DNA from: Streptomyces violaceorubidus
Lineage (GTDB): Bacteria > Actinomycetota > Actinomycetes > Streptomycetales > Streptomycetaceae
Direction: 5' to 3'
Assembly: GCF_000717995.1 (NCBI RefSeq)
Contig: NZ_JODM01000004.1
Coordinates: 124,001 to 188,000 of the forward strand
Length of the DNA stretch: 64,000 nt
Below the pieces are notes generated by a model, which was given only the letters and a program-made list of their open reading frames with translations, had not been told where the DNA came from and ran no database searches. Positions 17,473 to 25,530 of this stretch are shown in pieces (position 1 is the stretch's first letter; every line of letters begins with the position of its first letter). The translations under genes were made by a program, and so were the position numbers.

Positions 17473-18261
17473 CTAGGGCGCGCCGTGCGGCGCGCCGCCT
17501 CCGGCGCTCCAGTGGTACAGCGTCATGGCCACACTGGTGGCGAGGTTGTAGCTGGAGACCTGGGGGCGCATCGGCAGCGCCACCAGGTGGTCGGCCCGGG
17601 CGCGCAGCTCGCGGGAGAGCCCGCTGCGCTCGGAGCCGAAGGCGAGCAGCGCCTCGTCCGGCAGCCTCAGCCCCCGGATGTCCTCGCCCTCCGGGTCCAG
17701 CGCGAACACCGGCCCCGGCGGCAGATCGGCCACCTCCAGCCGCTCCACGACGGTCGCGAAGTGCAGCCCCGCCCCCCCGCGCACCACGGTGGGGTGCCAG
17801 GGGTCGAGGGTGCCCGTGGTGACCACGCCGGTCGCCCCGAAACCGGCGGCCAGCCGGATCACCGCCCCCGCGTTGCCGAGATTGCGCGGCTGGTCGAGGA
17901 CCACGACGGGGGCTCGGCGGGGCATGCGGGCCAGCGCCTCCAGCCCCGCCGCCCGGGAGGGCCGTACGGCCAGGGCGGCCACCGCGGTGGGGTGCGGCCG
18001 CGCGACGAGCGACGCGTACGTCTCGTGCGGCACCTCGGTCAGCAGCCCCGTCAACGCCTCGCGCACATCCGGCGCCAGCTCGTCGGCGAGGGCCAGGGCG
18101 CCCGCGCGGTCACTGGTGACCGCCACCGGCACCGCAGCGCCGAAGCGCAGCGCGTGCTTGAGGGCGTGGAAGCCGTCCAGCAGCACGCACCGGTCGGCGT
18201 GCCGGTGCCAGGCGGCCGAGGGGCCGGAAACGGGGCCTGGGCCTGGGCCGGATGAGGTCAT
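17473..18261 (-). CDS. SpoU/TrmH family RNA 2'-O-methyltransferase
   Basis: A 262-residue SPOUT methyltransferase that uses S-adenosylmethionine to methylate ribose in rRNA or tRNA. The N-terminal L30e-like part (residues about 20-100) precedes the knotted catalytic domain with the three SpoU motifs: DQPRNLGNAGAVIRLA, LAFGSERSGLSRELRA and LPMRPQVSSYNLATSVAMTLYHW. The ATG overlaps the upstream HTTM gene's stop as ATGA. Resistance methyltransferases such as thiostrepton Tsr share the fold, so a housekeeping role is likely but not certain. Confidence 0.92.
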   Translation of the reverse strand: MTSSGPGPGPVSGPSAAWHRHADRCVLLDGFHALKHALRFGAAVPVAVTSDRAGALALADELAPDVREALTGLLTEVPHETYASLVARPHPTAVAALAVRPSRAAGLEALARMPRRAPVVVLDQPRNLGNAGAVIRLAAGFGATGVVTTGTLDPWHPTVVRGGAGLHFATVVERLEVADLPPGPVFALDPEGEDIRGLRLPDEALLAFGSERSGLSRELRARADHLVALPMRPQVSSYNLATSVAMTLYHWSAGGGAPHGAP

Positions 18262-19553
18262 GCCCGGAAGCCTACGTGCGTGTGCTCGGGGCCCTTCCCG
18301 TCCGCCGCGCCCGCTCCCGCAGGTCCCCCGTCCTCCTCGCCCCTGGGGCCCGGCACCGTCGCCGGCCGGCCCGCCCCGGACCCGGCGGGCGCACCCGCGG
18401 GGGCCGCCGCGGGCCCCCGGCCGGACAGCCGGCCGCGCACGCGCGCCGCCCAGCCGCCCAGCCGGCGCAGGAACGAGGTCGGCAGGAAGACCGCGTCGGC
18501 GGCGATCATCGCCAGCGAGAAGAACGGCAGCCCGAGCGTCACGGCGATCACCGCGTGCTCGGTCATCATCACGGCGAGGAGCACGTTCTTGACCCGCCGG
18601 TTGAACAGCGTGAACGGGAAGGCGACCTGCACCGCGACCGTGCCGTACGTGATGAGCATGACCATCGTGCCGCTGGCGGCCAGCAGGTCGGAGAGCGCGG
18701 GCCACGGCGAGAAGTAGTCCAACTGCAGCGGGTAGTAGACGGCCGTACCGTCCTGCCAGCGCGAACCCTGGATCTTGTACCAGCCGGCCGTCGCGTAGAT
18801 CAGACACGCCTCGGCCATGATCACGACCAGCGCGCCGTTGTGCACGATGTTGGTGACCACGTCCAGCAGGATCCGCGGCTGGCCGCCCTCCGCGCCCCGC
18901 TCCACGACCCACCACAGCCCCAGCGCGACCCACACCGCCCACAGCAGCGCCGGGACGAACCAGTCGCCGTCGAGGCCGCCCGCCAGCACCACCGTGAGCA
19001 GCAGGAACCCACCGGCGCACCACAGCACCGGGCCGACCCGGTCCGTCACCCGCTCGCCCCGCGCGCGTGCCTCCGCCGCCCGCCGGGCGCGGCGCGCGTC
19101 CAGCGACCACACCTGGGAGCACCGGGTGAGGACCAGGTAGATGCTCATCAGGTGGATGACGTTGTCGCCGCCGTCCCCCATGAAGACGCTGCGGTTCTGC
19201 AGCGAGAGCACCCCGACCATGAACAGCACGGACATCGTCCGGGTGCGCCAGCCCAGCAGCAGCAGCACGCTGCTCAGGACGGCCAGCGCGTAGACGATCT
19301 CGAACCAGGCCCGCCCGTCCGACCACATCAGCGCCGTGAAGGCGCCGTTGTCCGCGGTCAACTGCTCGGCGAGTTCGTGGCTCCAGGGCCCGTCCGGCCC
19401 GTACAGCTCGTCGCGGTGGGGCAGTTCGCGCAGCAGAAAGAGCAGCCAGGTGGCACTGAAGCCGATACGGATCACGGCGGTCTGGTACGGACCGAGCGCG
19501 GCACCGGTGACGCGGGCGATGCCGCGGGAGACCGAGAGGACGGCGGCGTTCAC
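18258..19553 (-). CDS. HTTM-domain integral membrane protein (gamma-carboxylase-like)
   Basis: A 431-residue membrane protein with about eight to ten hydrophobic segments between residues 15 and 360, and a charged, proline-rich tail. The segments LGPYQTAVIRIGFSATWLL, FMGDGGDNVIHLMSIYLVL and AGWYKIQGSRWQDGTAVYY are typical of HTTM proteins related to vitamin K-dependent gamma-carboxylase. The true reaction in bacteria is unknown. Its GTG overlaps the DUF5819 stop (GTGA) and its stop overlaps the methyltransferase start, making a three-gene coupled unit. HTTM with DUF5819 is a recurrent pair in Streptomyces, as I recall. Confidence 0.82.
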   Translation of the reverse strand: MNAAVLSVSRGIARVTGAALGPYQTAVIRIGFSATWLLFLLRELPHRDELYGPDGPWSHELAEQLTADNGAFTALMWSDGRAWFEIVYALAVLSSVLLLLGWRTRTMSVLFMVGVLSLQNRSVFMGDGGDNVIHLMSIYLVLTRCSQVWSLDARRARRAAEARARGERVTDRVGPVLWCAGGFLLLTVVLAGGLDGDWFVPALLWAVWVALGLWWVVERGAEGGQPRILLDVVTNIVHNGALVVIMAEACLIYATAGWYKIQGSRWQDGTAVYYPLQLDYFSPWPALSDLLAASGTMVMLITYGTVAVQVAFPFTLFNRRVKNVLLAVMMTEHAVIAVTLGLPFFSLAMIAADAVFLPTSFLRRLGGWAARVRGRLSGRGPAAAPAGAPAGSGAGRPATVPGPRGEEDGGPAGAGAADGKGPEHTHVGFRA

Positions 19554-20581
19554 GCGGCGCCCCCTTCCCGTCCGGCACGACCGGCGTCCGCGCCCCCGGT
19601 TTCCGCGGCCACGGACCACCAGGGCAGTTCGCGCAGCGTCGGCCGGTCGGAGACCTTCTCACCGCTCCACGGGGGCGGCTTCACGTTCGTGGTCCGGGAA
19701 CGGTACTGCACGCGCTCGACGACACCGCCGGGTCCGGCGGCATCGTGGCGGTCCAGGCGCAGGAGGGCGATGCGCCGCAGATACGTCTCGGACAGGGCAC
19801 CCCGCAGGCCCACCGGGCGGTCCTCGGAGTCGTGGCTGGCGACGAAGAAGTCCCAGGCCCGGCGCAGTTCGTTCTGCTGGGTGTGGCTCGGCAGCGGATT
19901 GCCGTCGATGGCCCGGCCGTCCTCCGCGGACAGGTCGTACCAGCCGGTCGTCCGTATCTCGCCGCCCGCCGTACTGACCTCCGCGCGGACCTGGACGGAG
20001 ACGTTCTGCTGGAGGGGGTTGGGCGCGAAGAGCTTCCAGTTCTGCTCGAACTCCGGGAAGACCCACTCGTCCACCACGGAACCGTGCTGCTTGGTGAGGG
20101 TGTTGGACGGGGCCACGTGCAGGAACACCAGGCCTATGTGGGCACAGACGGCGACCGCGACCACCGCGAGCGCGACCACGGCACCGACCTGGTAGCGCGG
20201 GGAGAGCGCGGCGACGCCGGTACGGGGGGCGGGGGGCTGCGCGGCAGCGCCCTCCACGGCGGGACCGGCTTCCTCCGGAGCGGTGGCCACGGCGCCCTCG
20301 GCCGCCCCGTCGGCTCCGTCCGCTCCGTCCGCTCCGTCCGCTCCGTCCGCTCCGTCCGCTCCGTCCGCTCCCGATGCTTGTGCCGGCCCCTCGGCAGCGA
20401 CGGAACTCCCGGCGGACCCGGTGACCTCGGCGGACCCGGTGACCTCGGCGGACCCGATGGCCTCGGCGATACCGGCCGACCCACCGGTTTCCGTCGAATC
20501 CACCGCGCCGTCCGGCCCGTCCGGCCCAGCCGGTCCGTCCTGCCCCCGCCGAGCGCCCGAGCCCTTGTCGTACGCGTCCAT
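19550..20581 (-). CDS. DUF5819 family membrane protein with acidic repeat region
   Basis: A 343-residue protein. The N-terminal third is low-complexity and acidic, including repeated GAD triplets coded by a 9-bp tandem repeat. A single membrane helix follows (about residues 132-157, VGAVVALAVVAVAVCAHIGL). The conserved outer domain contains NTLTKQHGSVVDEWVFPEFEQNWKLFAPNPLQQN. The domain is of unknown function and likely acts with the coupled HTTM protein. The ATG is preceded by GGGGCGGA. Confidence 0.8.
   Translation of the reverse strand: MDAYDKGSGARRGQDGPAGPDGPDGAVDSTETGGSAGIAEAIGSAEVTGSAEVTGSAGSSVAAEGPAQASGADGADGADGADGADGADGADGAAEGAVATAPEEAGPAVEGAAAQPPAPRTGVAALSPRYQVGAVVALAVVAVAVCAHIGLVFLHVAPSNTLTKQHGSVVDEWVFPEFEQNWKLFAPNPLQQNVSVQVRAEVSTAGGEIRTTGWYDLSAEDGRAIDGNPLPSHTQQNELRRAWDFFVASHDSEDRPVGLRGALSETYLRRIALLRLDRHDAAGPGGVVERVQYRSRTTNVKPPPWSGEKVSDRPTLRELPWWSVAAETGGADAGRAGREGGAA
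20313..20366. repeat. 9-bp tandem repeat in the DUF5819 gene
   Basis: Six perfect copies of GCTCCGTCC, coding for Gly-Ala-Asp on the minus strand, plus degraded copies on each side. An 18-bp duplication lies nearby (about 20414-20455). Both are prone to slippage without frameshift. Confidence 0.92.
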
Positions 20582-20757
20582 TCCGCCCCGTTCGGTCCCG
20601 ATCCGTCCATCCGCCCGCCCCGCCCCGGGAAGCCCCCGCGCCACCCGTGCGGCTGCTCGGCGACGTTCGAACGGGAACGGTACTCAGGACCGGCCGCCCG
20701 CACAGCCCCCGGCGGACCGGACGCACCGTGGCCGTCGCCACATCCGGCGGGGACAGC

Positions 20758-21105
20758 CTAGAGAACGTGCCCCGGCTCGCCCTTGTCGTCCACCACGGGA
20801 CGCCCGGCCGCGGCCCACTCCTGCATGCCTCCGTCGACGTTCACCGCGTCGACGCCCTGCTGGACCAGGTACATCGTGACCTGCGCCGAACGCCCCCCGA
20901 CGCGGCAGAGCACGTGCACCCGGCCGTCCTGCGGCGCGGCCTCGGCGAACTCACCGTACCGGGCCACGAACTCGCTGAGGGGAATGTGCAGCGCCCCGGC
21001 GGCATGCCCCGCCTCCCACTCGTCGTCCTCGCGGACGTCCAGCAGGAACGCACCGTCCTCGAGGTCCTCGATCCCGACCGTGGGCACACCAGCTCCGAAA
21101 CTCAT
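20758..21105 (-). CDS. Single-domain rhodanese-like sulfurtransferase
   Basis: A 115-residue rhodanese domain. It shows LLDVREDDEWEAGHAAGALHIPLSE and the active-site loop with cysteine 67 (CRVGGRS), which would carry persulfide sulfur. The ending DGGMQEWAAAGRPV is also family-typical. It stands alone between the DUF5819 gene and a J-like protein with no clear sulfur-pathway partner. Its loop of six residues after cysteine fits sulfur rather than arsenate or phosphatase variants. Confidence 0.92.
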   Translation of the reverse strand: MSFGAGVPTVGIEDLEDGAFLLDVREDDEWEAGHAAGALHIPLSEFVARYGEFAEAAPQDGRVHVLCRVGGRSAQVTMYLVQQGVDAVNVDGGMQEWAAAGRPVVDDKGEPGHVL

Positions 21106-21139
21106 GCCCCAGACGCTACCCGAGCCGCCACCCGACGGC

Positions 21140-21955
21140 TCAGTCCTGCGCGAGCACCCCGGCCAGCTCCGCCTCCCGCTCGCGCACCTGGGTCGCCAGC
21201 TGCTCGGCGATCTCGTCGAGCAGCCGGTCGGGGTCGTCCGGGGCCAGCCTGAGCATGGCGCCGATCGCACTCTCCTCCAGCTCCTTGGCGAGCAGGGTGA
21301 GCAGTTCCTTGCGCCGGTCGAGCCATTCGAGGCGGGCGTACAGCTCCTCGCCGCGGCTCGGGCGACGCTCGGGCACCGGTCCGGCGGCCCATTCCTCGGC
21401 CAGCTCGCGCAGTTCCGCCTCGTCGCCGCGGGCGTAGGCGGCGTTGACACGGGTGATGAACTCCTCGCGCCGGATCCGCTCGGCCTCCTCCTGCGCCAGG
21501 TCGGGGTGGGCCTTGCGGGCCAGCTCCCGGTAGAGCCTGCGGGCCTCCTCGCCGGGCCTGACCCGCTGCGGGGGCCGTACCTCCTGGCCGGTGAGCATCG
21601 CCGTGGCCTCCGGGAACAGCCCGTCCCCGTCCATCCAGCCGTTCAGCAGCTCCTCGACGCCCGGGATCGGCATCAGCCGGGCCCGTGCCTCGTCGGCCCG
21701 GCGCCGGTCCTCGGCCTCGCCCGTACGGGCCGCCCTGGCCTCGAGGATCTGCGCCTCCAGCTCCTCGAGCCGGGCGTACACCGGGCCGAGCCGCTGCTCG
21801 TGCAGCCGCGAGAAGTTCTCGACCTCCACACGGAAGGTCTCCAGGGCGATCTCGTACTCGATGAGTGCCTGCTCGGCGGCCCGTACGGCCTGTTCCAGCC
21901 GTTCCTCGGGACGCGGCGCACCGCCCTGCTCGGGCTCAGCTTCCGGCGTCGTCAC
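21140..21955 (-). CDS. Coiled-coil protein with J-domain-like segment
   Basis: A 271-residue highly charged, largely helical protein. Residues about 15-95 and 190-271 look like coiled coils. In between, ARRLYRELARKAHPDLAQEE followed by FITRVNAAYARGDEAEL matches helices II and III of a J-domain around an HPD motif, suggesting it stimulates an Hsp70 (DnaK). A full helix I is not clear, so a degenerate J-domain is possible. The GTG start gives the MTTPEAEPEQ N-terminus. No partner gene is adjacent. Confidence 0.72.
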   Translation of the reverse strand: MTTPEAEPEQGGAPRPEERLEQAVRAAEQALIEYEIALETFRVEVENFSRLHEQRLGPVYARLEELEAQILEARAARTGEAEDRRRADEARARLMPIPGVEELLNGWMDGDGLFPEATAMLTGQEVRPPQRVRPGEEARRLYRELARKAHPDLAQEEAERIRREEFITRVNAAYARGDEAELRELAEEWAAGPVPERRPSRGEELYARLEWLDRRKELLTLLAKELEESAIGAMLRLAPDDPDRLLDEIAEQLATQVREREAELAGVLAQD

Positions 21956-22024
21956 CCGACCAGCCTAGGGCCTGTCCGGCGCACCGTGCCCCGGACGCGG
22001 ACCGGGGACCGCCCGCACGCCCCC

Positions 22025-23488
22025 TCACACCCCCAGCTCCGCCGCGACCCGCCCCGCGCGCACCGCGGCCACCAGCTCCCCGTGGTCCGCCTCGGTGCGG
22101 TCGGCGTAGGCGACGGCGAAGGCGGCCACCGCCTCGTCCAGCTCGCCGTTCTTGCCGCAGTAGCCCGCGACCAGCCGCGGGTCGGCGCTGTGCGCGTGGG
22201 CCCGGGCCAGCAGGGCGCCGGTCATCCGGCCGTAGTCGTCCAGCTGGTCGGCGGCCAGGGCCGCGGGGTCGACGCTGCCCTTGCGGTTGCGGAACTGCCG
22301 TACCTGGAAGGGCCGTCCGTCCACCGAGGTCCAGCCGAGCAGGATGTCGCTGACCACCTGCATCCGCTTCTGCCCCATGACCACCCGGCGGCCCTCGTGC
22401 CCGGCCTCGGGAGCCTCGAAGCCGGCGGTGGCGAGATGGGGCAGCAGCGCGGAGGGCCGGGCCTCCTTGACCTGCAGCACGAGCGGTTCGCCCCGGTGGT
22501 CCAGGAGCAGCACCACGTACGAGCGCGTGCCCACGCTGCCGGTGCCGACGACCCGGAAGGCCACGTCGTGCACCGCGTACCGGGCGAGCAGCGGCAGCCG
22601 GTCCTCGGAGAGGGTGGCCAGGTACCCCTCCAGGGCGCCCGCGACCGCCGCCGCCTCGGCGTCCGTCACCCGGCGCAGCACCGGCACCGCGTCCACGAAG
22701 CGCCGCCCGCCGTCCTCGGTGGACTCGGTGGACTTCGCGGCGAAGCGCCCGCTGGTGTTGGCCCGCGCCTTCTCGGAGACCCGTTCCAGCGTGCCGAGCA
22801 GGTCGTGCGCGTCGGTGTGGGAGACCAGTTCCTCGTCCGCGATGGCGTTCCAGGCGTCCAGCGCCGGGAGCCTCGCCAGCAGCCGCATGGTGCGCCGGTA
22901 GGCGCCGGCCGTGTCGTGGGCGGCCTCGCGGCAGGTGTCCTCGTCGGCCCCGGCCTCCCGGCCCGCGAGGACGAGCGAGGCGGCGAGCCGCTTGAGGTCC
23001 CACTCCCAGGGTCCGTGGACCGTCTCGTCGAAGTCGTTCAGGTCGATGACCAGGCCGCCGCGGGCGTCGCCGTAGAGACCGAAGTTGGCGGCGTGCGCGT
23101 CCCCGCAGATCTGTGCGCCGATCCCGGTCACCGGCGTACGCGCCAGGTCGTACGCCATCAGGCCCGCCGACCCGCGCAGGAAGGCGAACGGCGTGGCCGC
23201 CATGCGCCCGGCGCGGATCGGGGTGAGCCCCGGTATCCGGCCGCGGTGGGACTCCTCGACCGCGCTCACCGCGTCCGGCCGCGCGGCGTCCGGGTCGAGC
23301 ACGGCGTGCGCGGAGCGCGGGACGCGGGTGCGCAGCGCCTTGCCCTCCGCCTTCGGCGAACCGGCCACGGGCCACCGCGCGAATCCGGGGACGACCGGCA
23401 GCCGCCCGCCCCGCGCCGCCCCTCCCGCCCCACGCGCCGTCCCCCGCGTCCCCTCCGCGCCCGCGCCCGTCCGCACCGTCGGCACCAT
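22025..23488 (-). CDS. DUF2252 family protein
   Basis: A 487-residue protein of the DUF2252 family, which has a kinase-like fold signature but no established reaction. Conserved blocks are PFAFLRGSAGLMAYDLA, CGDAHAANFGLYG, VIDLNDFDETVHGPWEWDLKRL and QVVSDILLGWTSVDGRPFQVRQF. The GDxHxxNFG and DLNDFDE pair resembles the catalytic and metal-binding motifs of aminoglycoside-kinase-like phosphotransferases. The ATG was chosen because GAGAGGCGG precedes it; the frame stays open upstream to 23662 but with poor-quality sequence. The N-terminal 60 residues are low-complexity. Confidence 0.85.
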   Translation of the reverse strand: MVPTVRTGAGAEGTRGTARGAGGAARGGRLPVVPGFARWPVAGSPKAEGKALRTRVPRSAHAVLDPDAARPDAVSAVEESHRGRIPGLTPIRAGRMAATPFAFLRGSAGLMAYDLARTPVTGIGAQICGDAHAANFGLYGDARGGLVIDLNDFDETVHGPWEWDLKRLAASLVLAGREAGADEDTCREAAHDTAGAYRRTMRLLARLPALDAWNAIADEELVSHTDAHDLLGTLERVSEKARANTSGRFAAKSTESTEDGGRRFVDAVPVLRRVTDAEAAAVAGALEGYLATLSEDRLPLLARYAVHDVAFRVVGTGSVGTRSYVVLLLDHRGEPLVLQVKEARPSALLPHLATAGFEAPEAGHEGRRVVMGQKRMQVVSDILLGWTSVDGRPFQVRQFRNRKGSVDPAALAADQLDDYGRMTGALLARAHAHSADPRLVAGYCGKNGELDEAVAAFAVAYADRTEADHGELVAAVRAGRVAAELGV

Positions 23489-23922
23489 CACGGCCGCCTC
23501 TCCCGCCGTCTCTCCCGCCGCCCCTCCGGTCGCCGCCTCCGTGCCCGCCCCCGCCGTCGCCCCGGTCATCCCGGCCGCCCTCCCCGTACTCGTCGTACCC
23601 GTCCGGACCCGTGCGCCGGACCGCGCCGCGCCGGCGCGCCACGACCGTACCCCCGGCCGCACCGCCCGTACACGGGACCTGCACGGGGCCCGTCCGCCGC
23701 CCTCATAACGCCGCGCAGGGGGCGGAACAGGAGGTGCCCGCGCCCCCTGCGGCGCGCCTACGGTGGCCAGCGATCACCACGGAGCGCGCCCGCCGGAGCG
23801 ACCGCAGCGGCCTGCCCCGCCCCGGCGGGCGCGCTCCCTGTCCCCGTCCCCGACGTCCCGGATGCCGCACGTCCCGCACACCTTCCCCAGGGACCACCCA
23901 CCGAGGAGACCGAGGAACCGCC
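23489..23922. other. Intergenic region between DUF2252 and the dioxygenase
   Basis: A 434-bp divergent region with no supported gene. It contains a perfect 11-bp inverted repeat (CGCAGGGGGCG at 23714 and its complement at 23741, 16-base spacer) that could be a regulator site or a weak hairpin. Promoters for both neighbours must lie here but were not resolved. Confidence 0.5.
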
Positions 23923-24819
23923 ATGACCTCCGACACCCCCACCACCCCCCAAGAGCCCGCACCCGGGCCCCGGCCCGGCCCCGGCCCGGATTCCGGCGCC
24001 GACCGCGGGGTCAGCCGCAAGACGCTGCTCAGGGCGGCCGTCGCCGCCGGCGCCACTGTCCCGCTGCTCGCCACCGGCGGTATCGCGCTGGCCCGCGACG
24101 CCGCCCGCTCCTCCACCGGCCGGACCCTCACGCCGACCCCGTACTGCGACGACGGGGACGACCTGACGCCCGACCAGATGGAGGGCCCGTACTTCAAGCC
24201 CAACTCGCCGCTGCGCACCAACCTGGTCACGTCCGGCACCCCGGGCACCCCGCTGACCGTCGGCGGCTACGTCTTCGGCCGGAACTGCGTCCCGCTGTCC
24301 GGCGTCCTGCTCGACTTCTGGCAGGCCGACGCCGCCGGCGCCTACGACATGGCCGGGTACACCTTCCGCGGCCACCAGTTCAGCGACTCCACCGGCGCCT
24401 TCTCCCTGCGGACGATCGTGCCCGGCCTCTACCCCGGCCGCACCCGGCACATCCACGTCAAGGTGCAGGCCCCCGGCGAGCCCGTGCTGACCACCCAGCT
24501 CTACTTCCCCGGCGAGCCCCGCAACAGCACGGACATGATCTTCGACCCGGCCCTGCTGATGAACGTCCGCGGCGCCGGCGGCGGCAAGGAGGCCACCTTC
24601 GACTTCGTCCTGAACGTGGACGGCGACACCGGCCCCACGAACCCGCCGACCGACCCGCCCACCGACCCGCCGGGCGGCACCTGGACGAGCGGCCGCGCCT
24701 ACACCGCCGGCGACCGGGTGACGTACGGCGGCCGCTCCTACCGGTGCCTTCAGGCGCACACCTCGATGAGCGGCTGGGAACCGCCGAACGTGCCGGCCCT
24801 GTGGCGGCCGGAGCCCTGA
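23923..24819 (+). CDS. Secreted intradiol ring-cleavage dioxygenase with C-terminal carbohydrate-binding module
   Basis: A 298-residue extracellular enzyme. A Tat-like signal (SRKTLL then a hydrophobic run, about residues 30-58) precedes a catechol-dioxygenase-type domain (about 65-235). Likely Fe(III) ligands are the tyrosine in AYDMAGY, the tyrosine in LYPGRTRHIHVKV and the two histidines there. A Pro/Thr linker (NPPTDPPTDPP) leads to a CBM5/12 chitin- or cellulose-binding-like module (TWTSGRAYTAGDRVTYGG...WEPPNVPALWRPEP). This matches secreted Streptomyces dioxygenases thought to attack lignin-derived catechols on plant biomass. The ATG follows GAGGAACCGCC. The twin-arginine position reads RK, which is unusual. 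Confidence 0.9.
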   Translation: MTSDTPTTPQEPAPGPRPGPGPDSGADRGVSRKTLLRAAVAAGATVPLLATGGIALARDAARSSTGRTLTPTPYCDDGDDLTPDQMEGPYFKPNSPLRTNLVTSGTPGTPLTVGGYVFGRNCVPLSGVLLDFWQADAAGAYDMAGYTFRGHQFSDSTGAFSLRTIVPGLYPGRTRHIHVKVQAPGEPVLTTQLYFPGEPRNSTDMIFDPALLMNVRGAGGGKEATFDFVLNVDGDTGPTNPPTDPPTDPPGGTWTSGRAYTAGDRVTYGGRSYRCLQAHTSMSGWEPPNVPALWRPEP

Positions 24820-24865
24820 GACCTTCCTCACAGCGCACCCGTCACGGGCCCGCGCACGGACACGC

Positions 24866-24900
24866 GAAAGCCCCCCAGGTCCGAGACCTGGGGGGCTTTC
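24866..24900. terminator. Strong bidirectional hairpin terminator
   Basis: A perfect 15-bp stem with a 5-base loop and A-tract/T-tract ends (GAAAGCCCCCC... and ...GGGGGGCTTTC). It separates the dioxygenase gene from the convergent tRNA-Leu gene and can stop both. Confidence 0.92.
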
Positions 24901-24903
24901 GAC

Positions 24904-24990
24904 TGGTGCGCGAGGGGGGAGTTGAACCCCCACGCCCTTGCGGGCACTGGAACCTGAATCCAGCGCGTCTGCCTATTCCGCCACCCGCGC
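24904..24990 (-). tRNA. tRNA-Leu (anticodon CAG)
   Basis: Reading the minus strand gives a cloverleaf with acceptor GCGCGGG, anticodon loop TTCAGGT (CAG), a long class II variable arm (TGCCCGCAAGGGCG) and a T arm GGGGGTTCAACTCCCCC. CCA is encoded. The length of 87 bases and the long variable arm are right for leucine. Confidence 0.95.
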
Positions 24991-25530
24991 ATTGGGTGTG
25001 TCTTCCGGGCTTTTCCTTGCGGTCCGGCGCCTTCCGACACGAGAACATTAGCACGCTGGAAGGGGTCGACTCACATCCCTTTCCCCCGGCGGACCGGGGC
25101 GCCCGCCCTCCTTCGGGCACTCGTCCCGGTCCGTGGCCGTTCACGTATCAACCTCGTACCGGTCCGGCCCGTCTCCCCAGGAGCCGGGGGATGACCGCGG
25201 TCAGGTGCGGGACACTGGTTTGCGGCCGCCTCTACGATCCTGGGCATGAATACCTGCGGGAGCACATCCCAAGGGCCCGCGGGAGTTCGAAGGGGAACTC
25301 CGGCGGGAACTCCGAGAGGCGTCGACACCCGTCGACCGGGCCGACAGGGGGAACCAGCCGATCGACCGGCGCGTGGATACGATCAGTAAGCAGTACCAGG
25401 TGGGCAGTGCGCGACCGCAGGGCACTGCCCCGGGCGGCACGAAGCGACACAGCACGGCGCAGGGCGGCAGTACGCAGGGCAGCAGTACGCAGGGCAGTGG
25501 ACAGGACGGCAGCGACGGAGGAGGTGCCCC
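24991..25530. other. 540-bp region upstream of fhaA
   Basis: No secure gene. The promoter of tRNA-Leu (minus) and that of the fhaA operon (plus) must lie here. The last 160 bases read as an open frame from GTG 25373 to a TGA at 25543 that overlaps the fhaA start (56 residues, Gly/Ser/Gln/Thr-rich, starting VDTISKQYQV). It includes two perfect tandem 15-bp copies of CAGTACGCAGGGCAG at 25468-25497. It could be a small leader peptide coupled to fhaA or untranslated leader. Confidence 0.45.

Noticed and set aside
20783..23926. Plus-strand open frame of 1047 codons
   Set aside because: Antisense to the rhodanese, J-like and DUF2252 genes, which all have strong family motifs.
24246..24430. Possible frameshift in the dioxygenase
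   Set aside because: Reading the frame through shows the whole catalytic domain and CBM in one piece, so the gene is intact.
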